A stretch of 64,000 nt of DNA from Dichetophora obliterata (lineage: Eukaryota > Arthropoda > Insecta > Diptera > Sciomyzidae). A model generated the notes under the pieces. That model saw only the letters and a program-made list of their open reading frames with translations, was not told the DNA's origin and ran no database searches. The position numbers and the translations under genes were made by a program. Shown here in pieces: positions 36,501 through 51,000 of this stretch. Where the stretch lies: assembly GCA_963920525.1 (NCBI GenBank), contig OY986439.1:31689819-31753818 (forward strand), read 5' to 3'. The first letter of the stretch is position 1. Every line of letters begins with the position of its first letter.

Positions 36501-39500
36501 TACAAATTCTATGTATACGTATTTTAAGTGTATATTAATTATTTCAATAAGTTTAATTTATTTTTTTGTTCATGTTTTACTTTCTTTTTTATACTAAAAC
36601 CCATAACTGAAAATATAATGAAATGATAAAAGACGAAAATAATTGCATTAATGATGAACCGGATGTACGGATGAACCAAATCGGAGGCAGAAAATAAACT
36701 GCACTTTGCTTGCTATGTTTTCTGTTTTTCTTGTAGCAAGATCTCAAATGCAGGCATTAAAAGAGACTTCAAGACGAATCAAACAAAATATCATATAAAA
36801 AAAATAGAAAATTTATTTTATTTTATGAGGATTATTTTTCATTCAATAGTGCTCCCTGTATTTTATTTTTAAGTTTAAGTTTTCCAGGGAATACAAATAT
36901 TTTATATATAGGTTTTCGCTTCGGTCGGCAGTTCCCTCACTGTTATTCTTTTTTTTTTAAATTAATAATAAACAGCTCTTCATTATATTAATTTTCTATT
37001 TTCAATGTAAATTTGTTTAATTTAAATCATATAAAAAATTATTTCTTTAAAAGTGTACTTTCATTCTTTTAATGTTTTTTTCCGGGAAAATTAAAAAACT
37101 TTTTCGGGGAAAAGGAACGCAAGTGCATGAATAACTTAATACTGTTCAGAACTAAAGAGATGTAAGTGAAAACGGGACTCCAAAAATTTACCCTGTTAAA
37201 GCAAAGTGCTTTTAAGCCTTGATCTTTAGTGATAAAGTACATTAAGGGATGTAGAATACACTTGCATTTAGGAAATTGTGGTAGGTTTTGATGGGATTTT
37301 TTAATATAAGCCCGAACTTTAGAGAACGATTACTCAAAATCGATTTTTGTCACTTACATTCCTCTAAATCTAATCGCCTCAATTGATGTTTTCTGAATTA
37401 AGTTTCGAAGTGATATAGAAGTTTTTTTAAGTACAACGACTAAAGAAAAATGATGCATTTGAGAGTGCCGAAAAAACACTGTTACTCGAAAAGGTTCATC
37501 AAGAGTTCTTGAAGATACTTTTGGATCACTGGCAAGAAATTACAAGTATTTTTTGAAAGCATTCAACCTAACCAAAAAACATTTTAATGTCGGCTCTAAA
37601 TTTAGTGTAAGCTTTTTGACAATAAATTCTATACATTGGCGTCGGAAGCGGGGGAAAGGGGGCAGTTGCCCCCTACTTTTTTAGCTAGATAAACAATTTA
37701 ACAAAAAAATTTCAAAATTTATTAAAAATATCAGTTTTTTTTTACAACGATAATATTTTTGTATTATATATTTTCCTCTTTTTTCTCTCTTCTTCATAAG
37801 CATGCTTGCGGATAGCCGTTTTCTTTCTCTGTGTTTGCGAAAAGATAGAACAAAATGTTGAGTTTCTACTGCAAACCCACCACTTCAGTTTAAAAGCACC
37901 TTTAAGTATGTACACTGAACCAAAAAGGTACATTATATTAATGAAAAGGTGCATTAATTTCAATGAATTATTCATTGATTTTGGTCCAATGAACTGTGGT
38001 CATTGATTTCAATGAATTTTCTTCATACTTTAATGAATAGTTCATTAAACTTAGTGATTTTCAATGAATGGTTCCTTGAATATCAATGTACACTTCATTG
38101 AATTCAATGAACACGTTCATTAAAAAAAATTCCAAAGTTAATGATTTTTTCATTTCAATGAACTTTTCATTAAATTCAATGAACTTTTCATTAAATTCAA
38201 TGTAAAGTTCATTGAATTCAATGTAAGGTTCATTGAATTCAATGTTTAGTTCATTGAATTTAATGCATAGTTCATTGAATTTAATGTATAGTTCAATGAA
38301 CCTTACATTGAATTCAATATATAGTTCATTGAATTCAATGTATTATAGTTCATTGAATTCAAGGTATTGTATATTGAATTTAATGTATAGTTCATTGAAT
38401 TAAATGTTTATTTCATTGAATTAAATGTATTAAGTTCATTGAATTTAATGTATTTAGTTTATTGGATTCAATGTACAGTTCATTAAATTTGATGTATTCA
38501 GTTCATTGAATTCCATGCATATTTCATTAAATTTAATCTATTTAATTTATTGGAATGAATGATCTATGCATTAAATTCAACGGTTTATTTGTTAATCCCT
38601 CTCTAAACATTTTTAAAATAAGGAAATAATTACAATTTCAACAATATTTTTTTATTTTAAAGAGTCAATTAATATACAAATTTTCGAAGATTTTGAATAG
38701 TTTTTAAATTTATAAAAAAATAGACGGCAATAAACTCCCACACGAGAGTGCATGCCGCAGGATAATTTAATTGAAATAATTGAAAAATTTTAAAGCACAC
38801 ATCTAAGGCTCTAATAAAACTAGCAAATTGAAATTTTACACCATCCATGAACACATAAAATTGTTGGAATGAGCAGAAGTTCTTCTCTCCAACAGCAAGG
38901 ATTATTGGTCGAATATTTTCGCCTTTAGTTTTTAAAAACTCAATATGCTCCTCGACTTCCTGGATGCTGCTTCCAACAAAAACGAATGCCTCTTGGGAAC
39001 TGGTAATTGTATGCTTTAGGAAAGTTTTTCTTCCAAAGTTGTCCTTACTGCATACTTTTTGAGTGGGCACCAAATACCCATGAAGGCTCCAAAGAAGCTT
39101 CATAGCAGTACTGTCTGGAAAGATATTAATTGAAAAAAATAACTATTTATTTATTTAGCCTCGAGAAAAATTAAGCTTACCACTGTAATTAGTGAAATCT
39201 TCAATTTCTGCCAACTTTGCCCGCACAGCTTTATCTTTTATGTGGTTTTCAACCTTTAAAAATGTAAACATTTTTTGAAAATGATGGCAGCAGTCACTTA
39301 AAATGCCAGGTATATTTCCTACTATTTACTAATACTAAAAGTAATTCAACAGATTTAAATTTTCTTTAACATTCAGAGCGCAACATTTTCTTCACTTTGA
39401 ATTTAATTTATTATCACCTTTTATCTAAAATTTACACACACAATTGCCACACGTCTTCACAACTTCGCGTTTCACTTCAAACAAAATTAGGAAGGGAATA

Positions 39501-41967
39501 AATTAGTATACATTGAATTTAATGAACTGAATACATTGAATTTAATGGACTATGCATTGAATTTAATGAACTATACATTGAATTTAATGAATGATACATT
39601 GAATGTAATGAACTATACATTGAATTTAATGAACTATATATTGAAATCAATGAACAATACATTGAATTCAATGAACTATACATTAAATTAAATGAACTAT
39701 AAATTAAATTCAATGAACTATACATTGAATTCAATGACCTATTCATTGAATTTAATAAACTATACATTGCATTTAATGACCTAAACATTGAATTCAATGA
39801 ACTGTTCATTAAAAATCAATGTAAGGTTCGCTAAAATTTGATTTACAACTGGAATCAATGTACTTTTCATTGATATCAATGAAAAGTCCATTAAAATAAT
39901 GAAAACAAATCATTGATATTTATTTAGACATTTTTAATGAATATAACTTCATTGATTTCAATGAACAGTACGTTAAAAACTAAATGCAATTCATTAAAAT
40001 TCAATGATTTTTTCATTAAAATCAATGAATTAATTTTAACGTATGCTGTTCATTAAATTTGTTTTTTCTATGTAGCTTAATGCTTGTTAATTTTGCAACT
40101 CTGGTAAGAAAAAATTTGACATGTTCTTAGGGGCTTTCCATATTGGACGACATGTTGTACGATAAGTTAGAGGGAAAACTAATGGTACTATTTTATTGAG
40201 CGTTCGAACGATCCAACTTGTAAAGCAACATCATTAATTGCAAGCTCTCAAGCAGACCACATCTTGCTAATAGCTAAGCAACTTTTAGATGCCCTAACAA
40301 TTGAGCAGTAATTTTACATATTTATACAATATTGTACAATCGGCAGAAAAAAACCAAAAATTTCGACTATCATTTTAGCTTACGCATGGTACTACATGTT
40401 GTACAATCTGCCATGTTGGTCCAATGTTTTGGACTAAGCGAAAGCCCCTACTGTGAATTAGCTGATTGTAAAAATATAATTCGATATTTTCGAATTAAAG
40501 CTTTACGCTCGGACAAAGAATATCAAGAAATTATTAATGAAGCGAAAGACGCTGCTGTTGAGCTGAAACTTGAATCTCACCAAAACCGAGAATCAAAAAT
40601 CCACCTCGACGCTTTGAACAAACATCAAATCCGGTTCCTTCAGTACAGTTGCCATTATATGATCGGCTACGAAAAGATTATTTCGAAATTTTAGATCTTC
40701 TCTCAAATGAGATAACGGCTAGATTCGATCAAACAGGTTGATTTTTGACTTTTTTTTTTTTTGTTTTTGCATGTTTACACCAGCTTCACTCAACCGACTC
40801 ACTTTAATTTAACATTCGGTGAGTCGGTTGAGTGAAGCTAGTGTAAACTGGCACTTTGTAAATCTTATTGTACATTTAAACAGATCTTGACACTCTGGAA
40901 TGTACACTAAGACGAGATCACGAGTACACTAAGATCGTGCACAGATCTTGACACTCTGGAATGTACACTAAGACGAGATCACGAGTACACTAAGATCGTG
41001 CACTAAGGCGACTTAAAACGTATCTTCGAGCAACTATGACACAGAAACGACTCTTATACACTTAAACACATTCACAAAGATAAAACCGAAGAATTGAATT
41101 CGATGGAGGTGGTGAAAGAGTTTGTTTCTCGCAAGGACAGAAAGAAACATTTTGGAATAATTTGTACCTTATTGCATTTAAACCATGTAAAGATATACAT
41201 AGTCTTGTTTTATAAAAGCAACCATTATTTCTTATATTTTCATATTACCATATGAAAGATCCTTTAAAGAATGATCTCTAATATAAAAATTGGAAGAACT
41301 TTTAAAAATAATGAAATTTTAATATTTTTTATTTATTTTTATATTTTTTTTTTATTTTAAACTAAAATAAAAATTTTTTTTATTCACATTCATGTTTCTT
41401 TGAAGAAATTTTGGTGAACTTTTTTTGCACCACCATTTGTACTGCCCCCCCCCCCCTTCCCAGATGAAATTCGCTTCCGACGCGCTTGATTCTATAGAAA
41501 TAATGTCAGAAAAGCTTACACTACATTTAAAGTCGACATTAAAATGTTTTTTGGTTAGGCTGATTATGTTTAAAAAAACATAAACACATAAAATTCATAG
41601 ATTCATATCCTAACATTGATCTTGAATTTTTGCAGGAATTACGTGGTCGCCTGGTACACAAGGAACATAGTATTGGTGGCAGTCATCATGCACACCCACA
41701 TCACCAGCCCATGTATGGGGCTACAAATCAAGCCTTTACTTCCGATGCCTTCGACGAGTCCTCCGAACTGGAGCAGGAAGCTTTTGGTTCGGAGGCCAGT
41801 ACTAGCAAAGCAAAGGCTGAACTATTGGCAGCAGTGGCGGCAGACGAGAAAGAGGACATTGTGCCAGAGCGTGAGGGTGATGAGCGTGAAAGTTGGGACA
41901 ATAAAATTATGTTTTTACTGGCAACCATTGGGTAAGTAGCTACACTATCAGGATAATAAATAGTATA

Positions 41968-42001
<34 letters not shown>

Positions 42002-45000
42002 CGTTGGTTTGTCCGAAGTCATCGGATTGATATGATTGCATCGTTTGCTGTTCGATTGAGTGTAAACACTTTCGGAAAAAAAAGCTAGCACAATAAGCAC
42101 AAGGTTCAAGTTGAATGCTTGAATGTCATCTGTTGATGATGAAGATGATGATGCTTGATTAATAAAGTGTCCCTAAGAAGCATGACAAATCGTTACTTTT
42201 GTCTGTGTGCGCCATTATTTTAAGATAAAATTTATTTTTTTTTTTCTCTTTTCTTTTCTCTTATCCTATCTTCCTTTTGCTTGCTTGCTTGCTCCTTAGC
42301 TATGCCGTTGGCCTCGGCAATGTCTGGCGTTTTCCTTACTTGGCACAAAAGAATGGTGGCGGTGCGTTTCTGGTGCCCTACTTCATAATGCTGTGCATTC
42401 AGGGTATACCAATATTTTACCTGGAGTTGGCTATTGGACAGCGCTTGCGCAAGGGTGCCATAGGTGTCTGGAGTCAGGTATGTCGCAATGTTTTATATAA
42501 CCTCTTTAAGTTTGCTTACTTGTTGCTTTTCGTTTAGGTCTCACCCTATATGGGTGGCATTGGTATCTCATCGGCTGTGGTTAGCTATATTGTTGCTCTC
42601 TACTACAACACCATCATCGCTTGGTGTCTCATCTACTTGTTGCATAGTTTTGAGTCGCCATTGCCATGGGCCGAATGTCCAACACGGCTGTATAAAAACT
42701 TTACCTATGATCACGAGCCAGAATGTGTGGTGAGTGGGTTGAGGAAGTCTCAGTTTTTTAGTGCTAAATTGTCAGAGAAGTGTAGTGTTGAAAAAACTTG
42801 TTGGTTTTGTTTTATGTTTTTTAAAAATATTTTGTTTTCTCATTCGAATTATAAATTTTGTAAATTTTTTTAAAAGTGCACTTCATGGAATAGGGTCGAG
42901 TTTTTCGTGTAAGAATAGAAGTACCTTAGGAAGATTGAGATGTTTAATTACCAATTTCAAGTTAAAAGGAATTGGAGTCGAGGTGGAATTACTTACAAAA
43001 GGCATCATTACAACCCAGCTCTGGCTGTTTTTATATCTTTTCCCACTTTACAATTTATTTAAGTAAATTTTATTTGGTCTATACCATATTCAATGTATTT
43101 CCTCTGCTTTACTCTCTTACAGACCTCATCACCCACACAGTTTTACTGGTACCGCACCACACTACAGTCTTCGGAAAGTGTTAATGAACCGGAAAACTTT
43201 AATTACCACATTGCAATCGCGTTAATAGTATCATGGTTCTTGGTTTATATTTGTATGGTACAAGGAATAACATCGTCGGGAAAAATTGTCTATATGACAG
43301 CGATTTTTCCATATGTTGTCTTAATAATATTCTTCTTTCGTGGGATAACGCTGAAAGGTACTTAATTAAAAGAAATTTTTAGCCTGCGTATTGAAAATAA
43401 ATCGAAGCAGTAATAAATGACTGAGAATCTGTAAGATCATCCTCTATAAGAAATAATGGGTAATCCAGATAAAAATTCAAAGACGGCTAGAAATTATTTT
43501 TATTTAAATTAATTTATTAAAAAATTTATTATTTGATTATTTTTTTATCATGAGATTTAATGGTCCAGCATCTGTACAACGATGTTTTTGAAAAATAGTA
43601 TGTTTTATATAAACTCTTTTTCTGTGGTAAAATTAAAAATTCAGAGAAATTTCTTAAATGAAATTTTAACGAGAAAAAAATGGCGAGTGATGATAGCTCG
43701 ATTAAAAATTCTTTAATAGAAATTTCCATTGCTCCAGCGAGTCACCCACAATTTTACAAAACATACCATATTTAGAGAAAAATGTTATTGTCTATTTGAC
43801 TATTTTCATTGTTTGCGCATACGCTGGGCCCGATCGCAGACTTCATAAGTGTATTGCGGCAAACGTCCGTAGGTCTCGTTTGTGGTCTTGGTCTCTTTCA
43901 GATTCTGCAAGTAGGACATATCCGTTACATTAACAGAGTCTCTGACATTGTTTGACATGTCTAGCAAACTAAAAATGCGGTTATTTAAACGTCTTTTCTG
44001 AGCCAGCTCCCTGAAAAGTTGATCGCCATACTTCTCGCGTGTCTCCTTGTAGATTCGGTCCATGTGCGAGTACTGACGATTCTGTTCGACTGGAAACCAA
44101 CTTTGGTTGCGCTTCCATTTTCGGCGCATGCGCACAATGGTGCCGCTGATAAAACGCTGATGCGTCAATTGATGGTGAAAAATTACCTCCATATTTGTTT
44201 AGGTGTCCTTGTTAATGTTTCTTTTTTTTCGGACTGTGTCTAAAAATTAAGATTTTACTAGGAATATGTTGGAGAATTTTTTGTTATACAAGCTTAAAAT
44301 TTTTGTGACACATTTTTCCAAAGAGACAAACAAGTTTGGGATAAGTGAGTAGCATAGCAGAACTAGAGAAGGTAGATGTATTTCAGACTGCGTGCTCTTT
44401 CTGATAAATCACAAGCACAAGGAAATCAATGGCCGCATTCAGCGGAGTCAACAGTTGGTAACTGCTCAGCTAGCACAACAAGGTTGTAAAAGTGTCGCAA
44501 AAGAGTTGCAAAAGAGTCACCAATTCAAATGAAAATCGTAATTTTAACGTAATTACAAATGAAAAAGCAGATACTTACGCTTATTTCGTAACAACTTAGG
44601 TTGCAATCAGGCGAAAAATGTGTTATAATAAGGTTATAAATGTTTTGTTGGTACAAACTTAAGTTGCACACCACAAGATGAAACATACTTGAAACATCCA
44701 AAAAAAGTTTTTATTGTGTTTTTCTTACGTTACAATTCAGGTAAATAACGTGAATGTAACAAATATTTTGTTTAATTGAAGTTATTTTTTGTTATAATGA
44801 CAGATTTTTACCATGGAAGGAATAATGATGACATAAATAATTCCTGATTGAAAAAAAATAAGTTCTTAAAAAGTTTTAAAATGTTGCATACTCAATTCTC
44901 CAATATAATTTTAATTTTTTTGGAGTGTATTTTAAAAGTCAAAGACAAATTGGAATAAAATTAAAATATGTGAAATTGAATCGAAAATATGAAGAGTTTA

Positions 45001-48000
45001 GACTAAAAATTTACACCAAAGGCCTTTTTTTCGATGAATGTTTGTGTTTTACCTCTAGAAAACTCACGCGACACCCAAAAAATTAAAATTTTTATAATAA
45101 CTTGGAAATGAGAAATATAAGGAGTTTTTAATTTTCGCGTAATAATCTTTAATATATAGCTAAATACATGTTCTAAAGTTCCTAGTGTCATATTGCACTG
45201 AAAATTCTAAAAGAAAATAATAAATACTAAAGAAAATCGTATTTAAATTTATTCCACTCAAAATTCATAGTGTAGAAAAAAATCAAATTTGGCGCGTATG
45301 AAGTTTTTAGACACTTTCTTCCAAAGTTCTTGCAACTGAATAATAACCTCAATACGTAGTTCTTGCAACTAGCTAAATATCAAAAGTTACAAATATTTCT
45401 TAAATTTTTAGCAACTGAATAATAACCTTAATGCAGCATTTACAATTTTATTCAAAACTTTTTGCAACTGAATTATAACTCCAATACAACGTAAATGCAA
45501 CTAATTACATTATATAAGTTGCAATGGTTTTTTCAAAAGTTCTTGCCACAGAATAATTATCTCAATACATCGTTCTTATTCGAACCTCAATTCAACGTTA
45601 TTTTTCCTTACTACATTTTTTGAGTTATAATAATGTTTCCTATCGTTGCAGCAACTGAATAAAGATCTCATTTCCACCTTCTTGCAACAAAACAAATTCT
45701 AATTATTTCACAATGATTCATTGCCATTCAACGAAAAATTTGTTCAATTTGGTAGTCTCGTTGAACGCTGAAATAAAACAAAACTGGTTTACATGGTGTA
45801 GAAGCCTACACAAAGAAATTGACAAGCAACACAGAATTTTTTGTGAACAATAAAATTTATATTTTGCTTATGTCATTTTGGCTGCGTCAAAGCAACATTG
45901 GAAACTTTCAGTTGCAGTGACTTCCCTATAACTTAATAAAAACATCTTCAAATCGAAGTTTTGAACATTTAGTTGTGACATTGACATAACTTAATATAAA
46001 CATAAAGCAACTTAGTCGCATCTAGGTTGCTAACTCGTTACTGTATTTGTTACAATTACAATACGCAAACATTTTTTATAGATGCTACAAAAAGAAATGT
46101 TAAAACTTACTTTTTTTCAAAATTTTATGAAACATTTTTACAACAAGTGCATTTATTCGTAATTAACATAATTAGCACCGTAGTTTAACTTATTTGCAAC
46201 AAAACGAATGATTTGTTACTACTCATTTGAAACTTTAATACAACCCATTTGTGACTAAATTTGTTTAAAAAAACTGGAATACTATGGATACTCATTTGAA
46301 ACTTTAATACAACCCATTTGTGACTAAATTTGTTTAAAAAAACTGGAATACTATGGATGGAATACAAATCGAAATCTGTGCTAGCTGGGTGGCTGTTGTA
46401 TTAAAATTCGTTGAAACATTGAAAGAAACGTCCGTACAAATTTGAATGAGAAACCTTTGCAATTAAATTATTTACATAATTTAATAATTATAATAATTAA
46501 ATTATTGTCAACTTTTCTACTGTATCGCTACCATAACAGTTCACAACAGTTGACTTTGCTGAATGAGGCCAATTTTTGCTTTCTCATCGGTTTCAGATTT
46601 TCATTAAGCTCTCAACTTCGTTTTGACAGTTTCGGCAGTCTGTCTCTCCGAAATGCTTCTTCCTTCTCTTATTTTACTGTGGTCAGTAGTAAGCTTACGA
46701 ACCCAAGCATTAAGTTTGAAAAAAGTATTTAAAGACTGTTTAAAAATGCTTCAATGTAACAGTATTATAAAAGAACGCGATCCATTGATAAAAGAAGTAT
46801 TCCATGAAAAAACCTTTTAGGCAAAGTACACAAAATTTTAAGATTAAATTAATGGCAATTAAACTAATAGATTAAACTAATTAAACTTAAATTTTAAGAT
46901 TAAACCGAGTGATGAGCGGATGCATCCGTCTTCGAAGATGTCTTTCAAGACACAGCACTTAGTCTTCGAGGACAGAACGCTCCTATAGCTGTGCTCGAAG
47001 ACCATTTCGAAGAAATCAGCGAAACGACTTGCACGACTATACTTCGTCACGTCCTCGACGTCGGATGGGATCAAAGTACTGCAAAATTTACGCGTTCGCT
47101 TAAAACCAGTATACCTCTGTTTATGTTTGCTCTATATTTGTGCCTCATCGCGTTCTCCTTGCTTTATGCTTCCCACTCTCCCAGTCTTTCCACTCTCCCT
47201 CATTCCCTTCATAGATCGATCCACCTTTGAAGCCAGATTCTCCTGTTTTTTTAGTGAAAATACGTATATTTTTAAAAAATGTTATTTATGAATACAGGTC
47301 AGCAAAAAATCCGTATTGTCACTCCGTTGTCTTCAAAGACGGCTTCAAAGACAACGTCTTCGAAGTTTACTTTCGCCACTGGGTTGTAAAAAAAGTAGAT
47401 GGAGAGAGAAAAAGAGAGACGGAGAGAGGGAGAGAGTTGCGCACTCGCCTACACGTTTGTTAAGCGACTTACACATTAGCGAACTTTGTCCCTCAAACAA
47501 AATGGCAGGTCTAACTTGTTTGAAAGAGGTAGCGTCCAAATTAAAGCAACCTGTTCGTCAAACAAGCGAAGAATTTTTTTGTTTTTCGCCATCATTTTGT
47601 TTCACAACCCTGGTTTGAAGGAGAAAATAAAAAATGTTTGCCAACAGGCCAACATGTTCGACAAACCGTCAAATTAGCTTCTTAACATGGCCGCCGTTTG
47701 ACGAACAGTTTCCAGAACGTGTAAGCCCTTTTAGTCTGCTCGAATCTCGATACTCGCACTCACACACGCAGCAATCACACTGTTACGTGACGATTTCCGC
47801 AAAGTCACACCACCCGCAAACCGAGTTAAGGAACTTCGTTCTTCCAAACTGCATCAGATCATCAGAAATATTTTTTTCAACCTATCATTAGGTCTGTTCC
47901 CGTACTTTTTGGACTAAAAATGGTAAAACTGTCAAAAGCGAGAGAATAAGAAAAAAACCTCTCAAAAATAGATAAAAACACAAAAAAGTACGGGAAAATT

Positions 48001-51000
48001 TTTCGGACTAAAATCTCTAATGAATTTGAGAATATTCTTAGGTTCAAGGGATGAAACCTGCTCTAGACTCAGCTCATAGCTCCCCAGCGCTAGTTTACGT
48101 CTGCGAGCCACTGCGTTGCAGTTTGTAAGTCTCCTCTGCTATTGGAGTCTCCTCTGCTTCTTCACAGAAACGGCAAATACTATCGGTTTCTATGCCCAAT
48201 TTCATCAGGTGGTATTTAAGTTTAGAGTGTCCTGTAAGGAACCCCGTTAGAATCCTTAGATTCGGTTTGCCTAAGCTTATGCACAATTTTGCTCTCCGAG
48301 TGTTAAAATATCTAAGGAGTCTTAGCTTTGGGAGGCTTTTCCAAAGGTTTGAACGTTTATGCCTCTCCTCTCTTCTTAGTTCTTCTTTTATAGAATGTGT
48401 GCCCAATCCGCAGAATGGTTCTGGTCCTATAAATTTTGTGGCTGCACCCTGTCGCGCTAGACCATCGGCTTCTTCCTTACCCTGTATTCCTTTCCAGATT
48501 GAATTGTGCACACAGCTGTATTGCTAGGATTTCCGCTTGGAAGATACTGGGTGTTGTCCCCATAGGTTCAAAGTGTTTGGTTCTTGGCCCATACACCCCT
48601 GCGCCTATACCTTCCAATGTCTGGGAGCTATCCGTATACCATGATATACTGTGTGGTTTCTTGACTTGCGATATCATCTCGCTGTCCCACTCTTTCATGG
48701 TACTAAGCTGAATTTCGAAGTGTTTTTACTATATCGTCTCTTGGTAGATCGATGCAGGTAGTGTGCATTGCAATATCCTCCTTCTCTCTACTGCTGATAG
48801 TGTTACCTAAACCTGTCCCCTCTTTTGCAATGCATAACAGAGTTCGCTTGGCTACTCCCTCTATGACAAGGTGAAAGGATGTTAGGTCCAGAATTACTTC
48901 TAGTGCTGCTGTAGGGCAGGTCCTCATGGACCCTGTGATGCATACGCAGGCCAGTCTCTGCACCTTTGTTAGCATATTCCTCATTGTGATTAGCTTGGTT
49001 TTCTCAGCCCATGCTATTGCACCATAGGTGAGGATGTATCTCACCATCACTTTATACATCCAGCGAAGAATTGTTGGGTTACAATACCAGCTTTTACCCG
49101 CCAGGTTCCTACATACCATGCGTGCGCGCGTTGCTTTGTTTATAGTTTCCTCTGCATGTCTTCTTCAGAGATGCTTTGAATCTAGTCCCAGGTACTTTAC
49201 TTCTGTTTTAAAGGCAATTTCCATGCCATCCATTTTCATAGTCCGGAGATTCGGCAGGCTTCTTTTGTTAGTTAAAGTTACTATGGTAGTTTTCGCTGGG
49301 TTGATATTTAGTCCCACTGTGTTGCACCATTCCTTTGTTACTGACAGTCCTCTCTGTGTCAGGTTACAGAGTGTATCCTCACACTTCCCTCTCGCTATCA
49401 AGGCGATGTCGTCTGCGTAACCCTGGGCTCTCATCACGTAACTTTTAAAACGACTATCGTTTGAACGATGCTATCCGACGATATCGTTCTTAGTTTGCTT
49501 CATATAAGTCCATTGCTATCGTCTCGTCTATCGTTGTGTTTTCTACAGTTTGAAAGGCTCTGCAAAACATATATTCAGTGCCAAAAGTGATATTTACTTT
49601 TGTGTAGAATTTGTTTTTGGATTTGTTTGCTTCAAAAGTGAAAATTTAAGGTAAAATGTTAGAATATTTAATAAGTTATTTTGATGATAATGTTTTGAAA
49701 ATATATTATTCGGCAGCGACACGTAAGTAAATGGAAATATTGCTACTCTTTATTGATGAACATCCGCAGCTGGGCCACAATTACGTCGCAAACATAGTGC
49801 AGGAACGACATTCCACCAATTTGTTAAGGACCACTTTAACAAAGAAGCGCCCAAAACATTTTAAAATTATTTTTATTATTTCCAACCAGAAAAATAGCCA
49901 AACGATACCAAATTAGCTATCGCGCCATGCAATCGTTTCGACGATACCATTTGACAGTTGTTTGCCATACATGAAGCAAGCAAAATGATATCGTTTAGAC
50001 GATGCATAAAATTAAAGGTTACGTGATGTTAAAGTATCGTTGAAACGATATCGTCAAACGATTCTCGTCATACGTGATGAGAGCCCTGACTTTTTATGTC
50101 GTTCTCGCTTAGCTTCGATAATAGTTCGTCCACAACAAGACTCCACAACAGTGGAGAAAGGACTCCACCTTGTGGGCAGCTTTTTGTAGTCTAAGTTCTT
50201 ATAGAGGTAATGCCCACTTTTGTTTCTGCAGTTCTAGTGCTAAGTATTTGGCATATCCATCTGCTGAGCATATGATTTACTCCTATTTTATGTAGTGACT
50301 TCTTCACATCCTCGTGAGAAGTGTTGTCAAAGGCTTCCTCTATGTCTAGAAAATTCACAGAGTACGGTTTCTTCGTTTTTGAGAGCTGACTGGATGTTAC
50401 TAGTCAGCTGGTATAGAGCAGATTCTGTGGACCTACCCGCCCTATATGCGTGTTGACATGGGTGCAATGGTGCATTCTCCAGGATCTCAGTTCTTATATA
50501 GTTATCTATTACCCTTTCCATTGTTTTAAGAACAAATGATGTAAGGCTAATGGATCTAAACGCCTTTGGTAGCGTGTAGTCTTTTTTCCCTACTTTTGAT
50601 ATGAAGGTGATATGGCCCTTCTCCATTTCCTTGGGGTATAGCCCAGCGCAAGGCTGCTTTTAGTTATTTTTACTAGGTGGGGCAATATTGTTTCTGCATC
50701 TTTTTGTAAAAGGCAAGGAAAGATGCCAACTGCACCTGCTGATTTGAATGGTTTAAAGGTTCTAAGTGCCCAATCTAGACGAGCCTTAGTACAAACGCTC
50801 GTGGCGACTTTCCATTCTTCTCGATTTGGAGCAATCTGCATGTCTGCCGTCTCATAATCAGTTGTTCATTCATATGTATTACAATACTAGCTGAAACCCG
50901 GCGCGTTGCTGCCACTCTCCCTATTCAAACGCCCATAAAATGTTATCAGTTAAACAGCATGTCTAAACTGAGGTCAAATACTGAATTCCGAGACTGTGCG

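Larger units (their letters stand above)
37567..41559. mobile_element. 4-kb TIR element with ZMYM-type hAT remnant, next to exon 2
   Basis: Inverted ends of about 90 bases begin CCTAACCAAAAAACATTTTAATGTCG and include GCGTCGGAAGCG followed by G or C runs (GGGGGCAGTTGCCCCC at 37667). Inside are a 2.1-kb TIR element (37913-40072), a transposase remnant (40332-40740), a 78-base hairpin and a 61-base tandem duplication. The right end is 76 bp from SLC6 exon 2. Confidence 0.65.

Noticed and set aside
39519..39809. 96-residue frame of repeated MYSSLNS units
   Set aside because: It is produced by the TTCATTGAATTTAATG repeat arm of the TIR element and recurs in the second copy.
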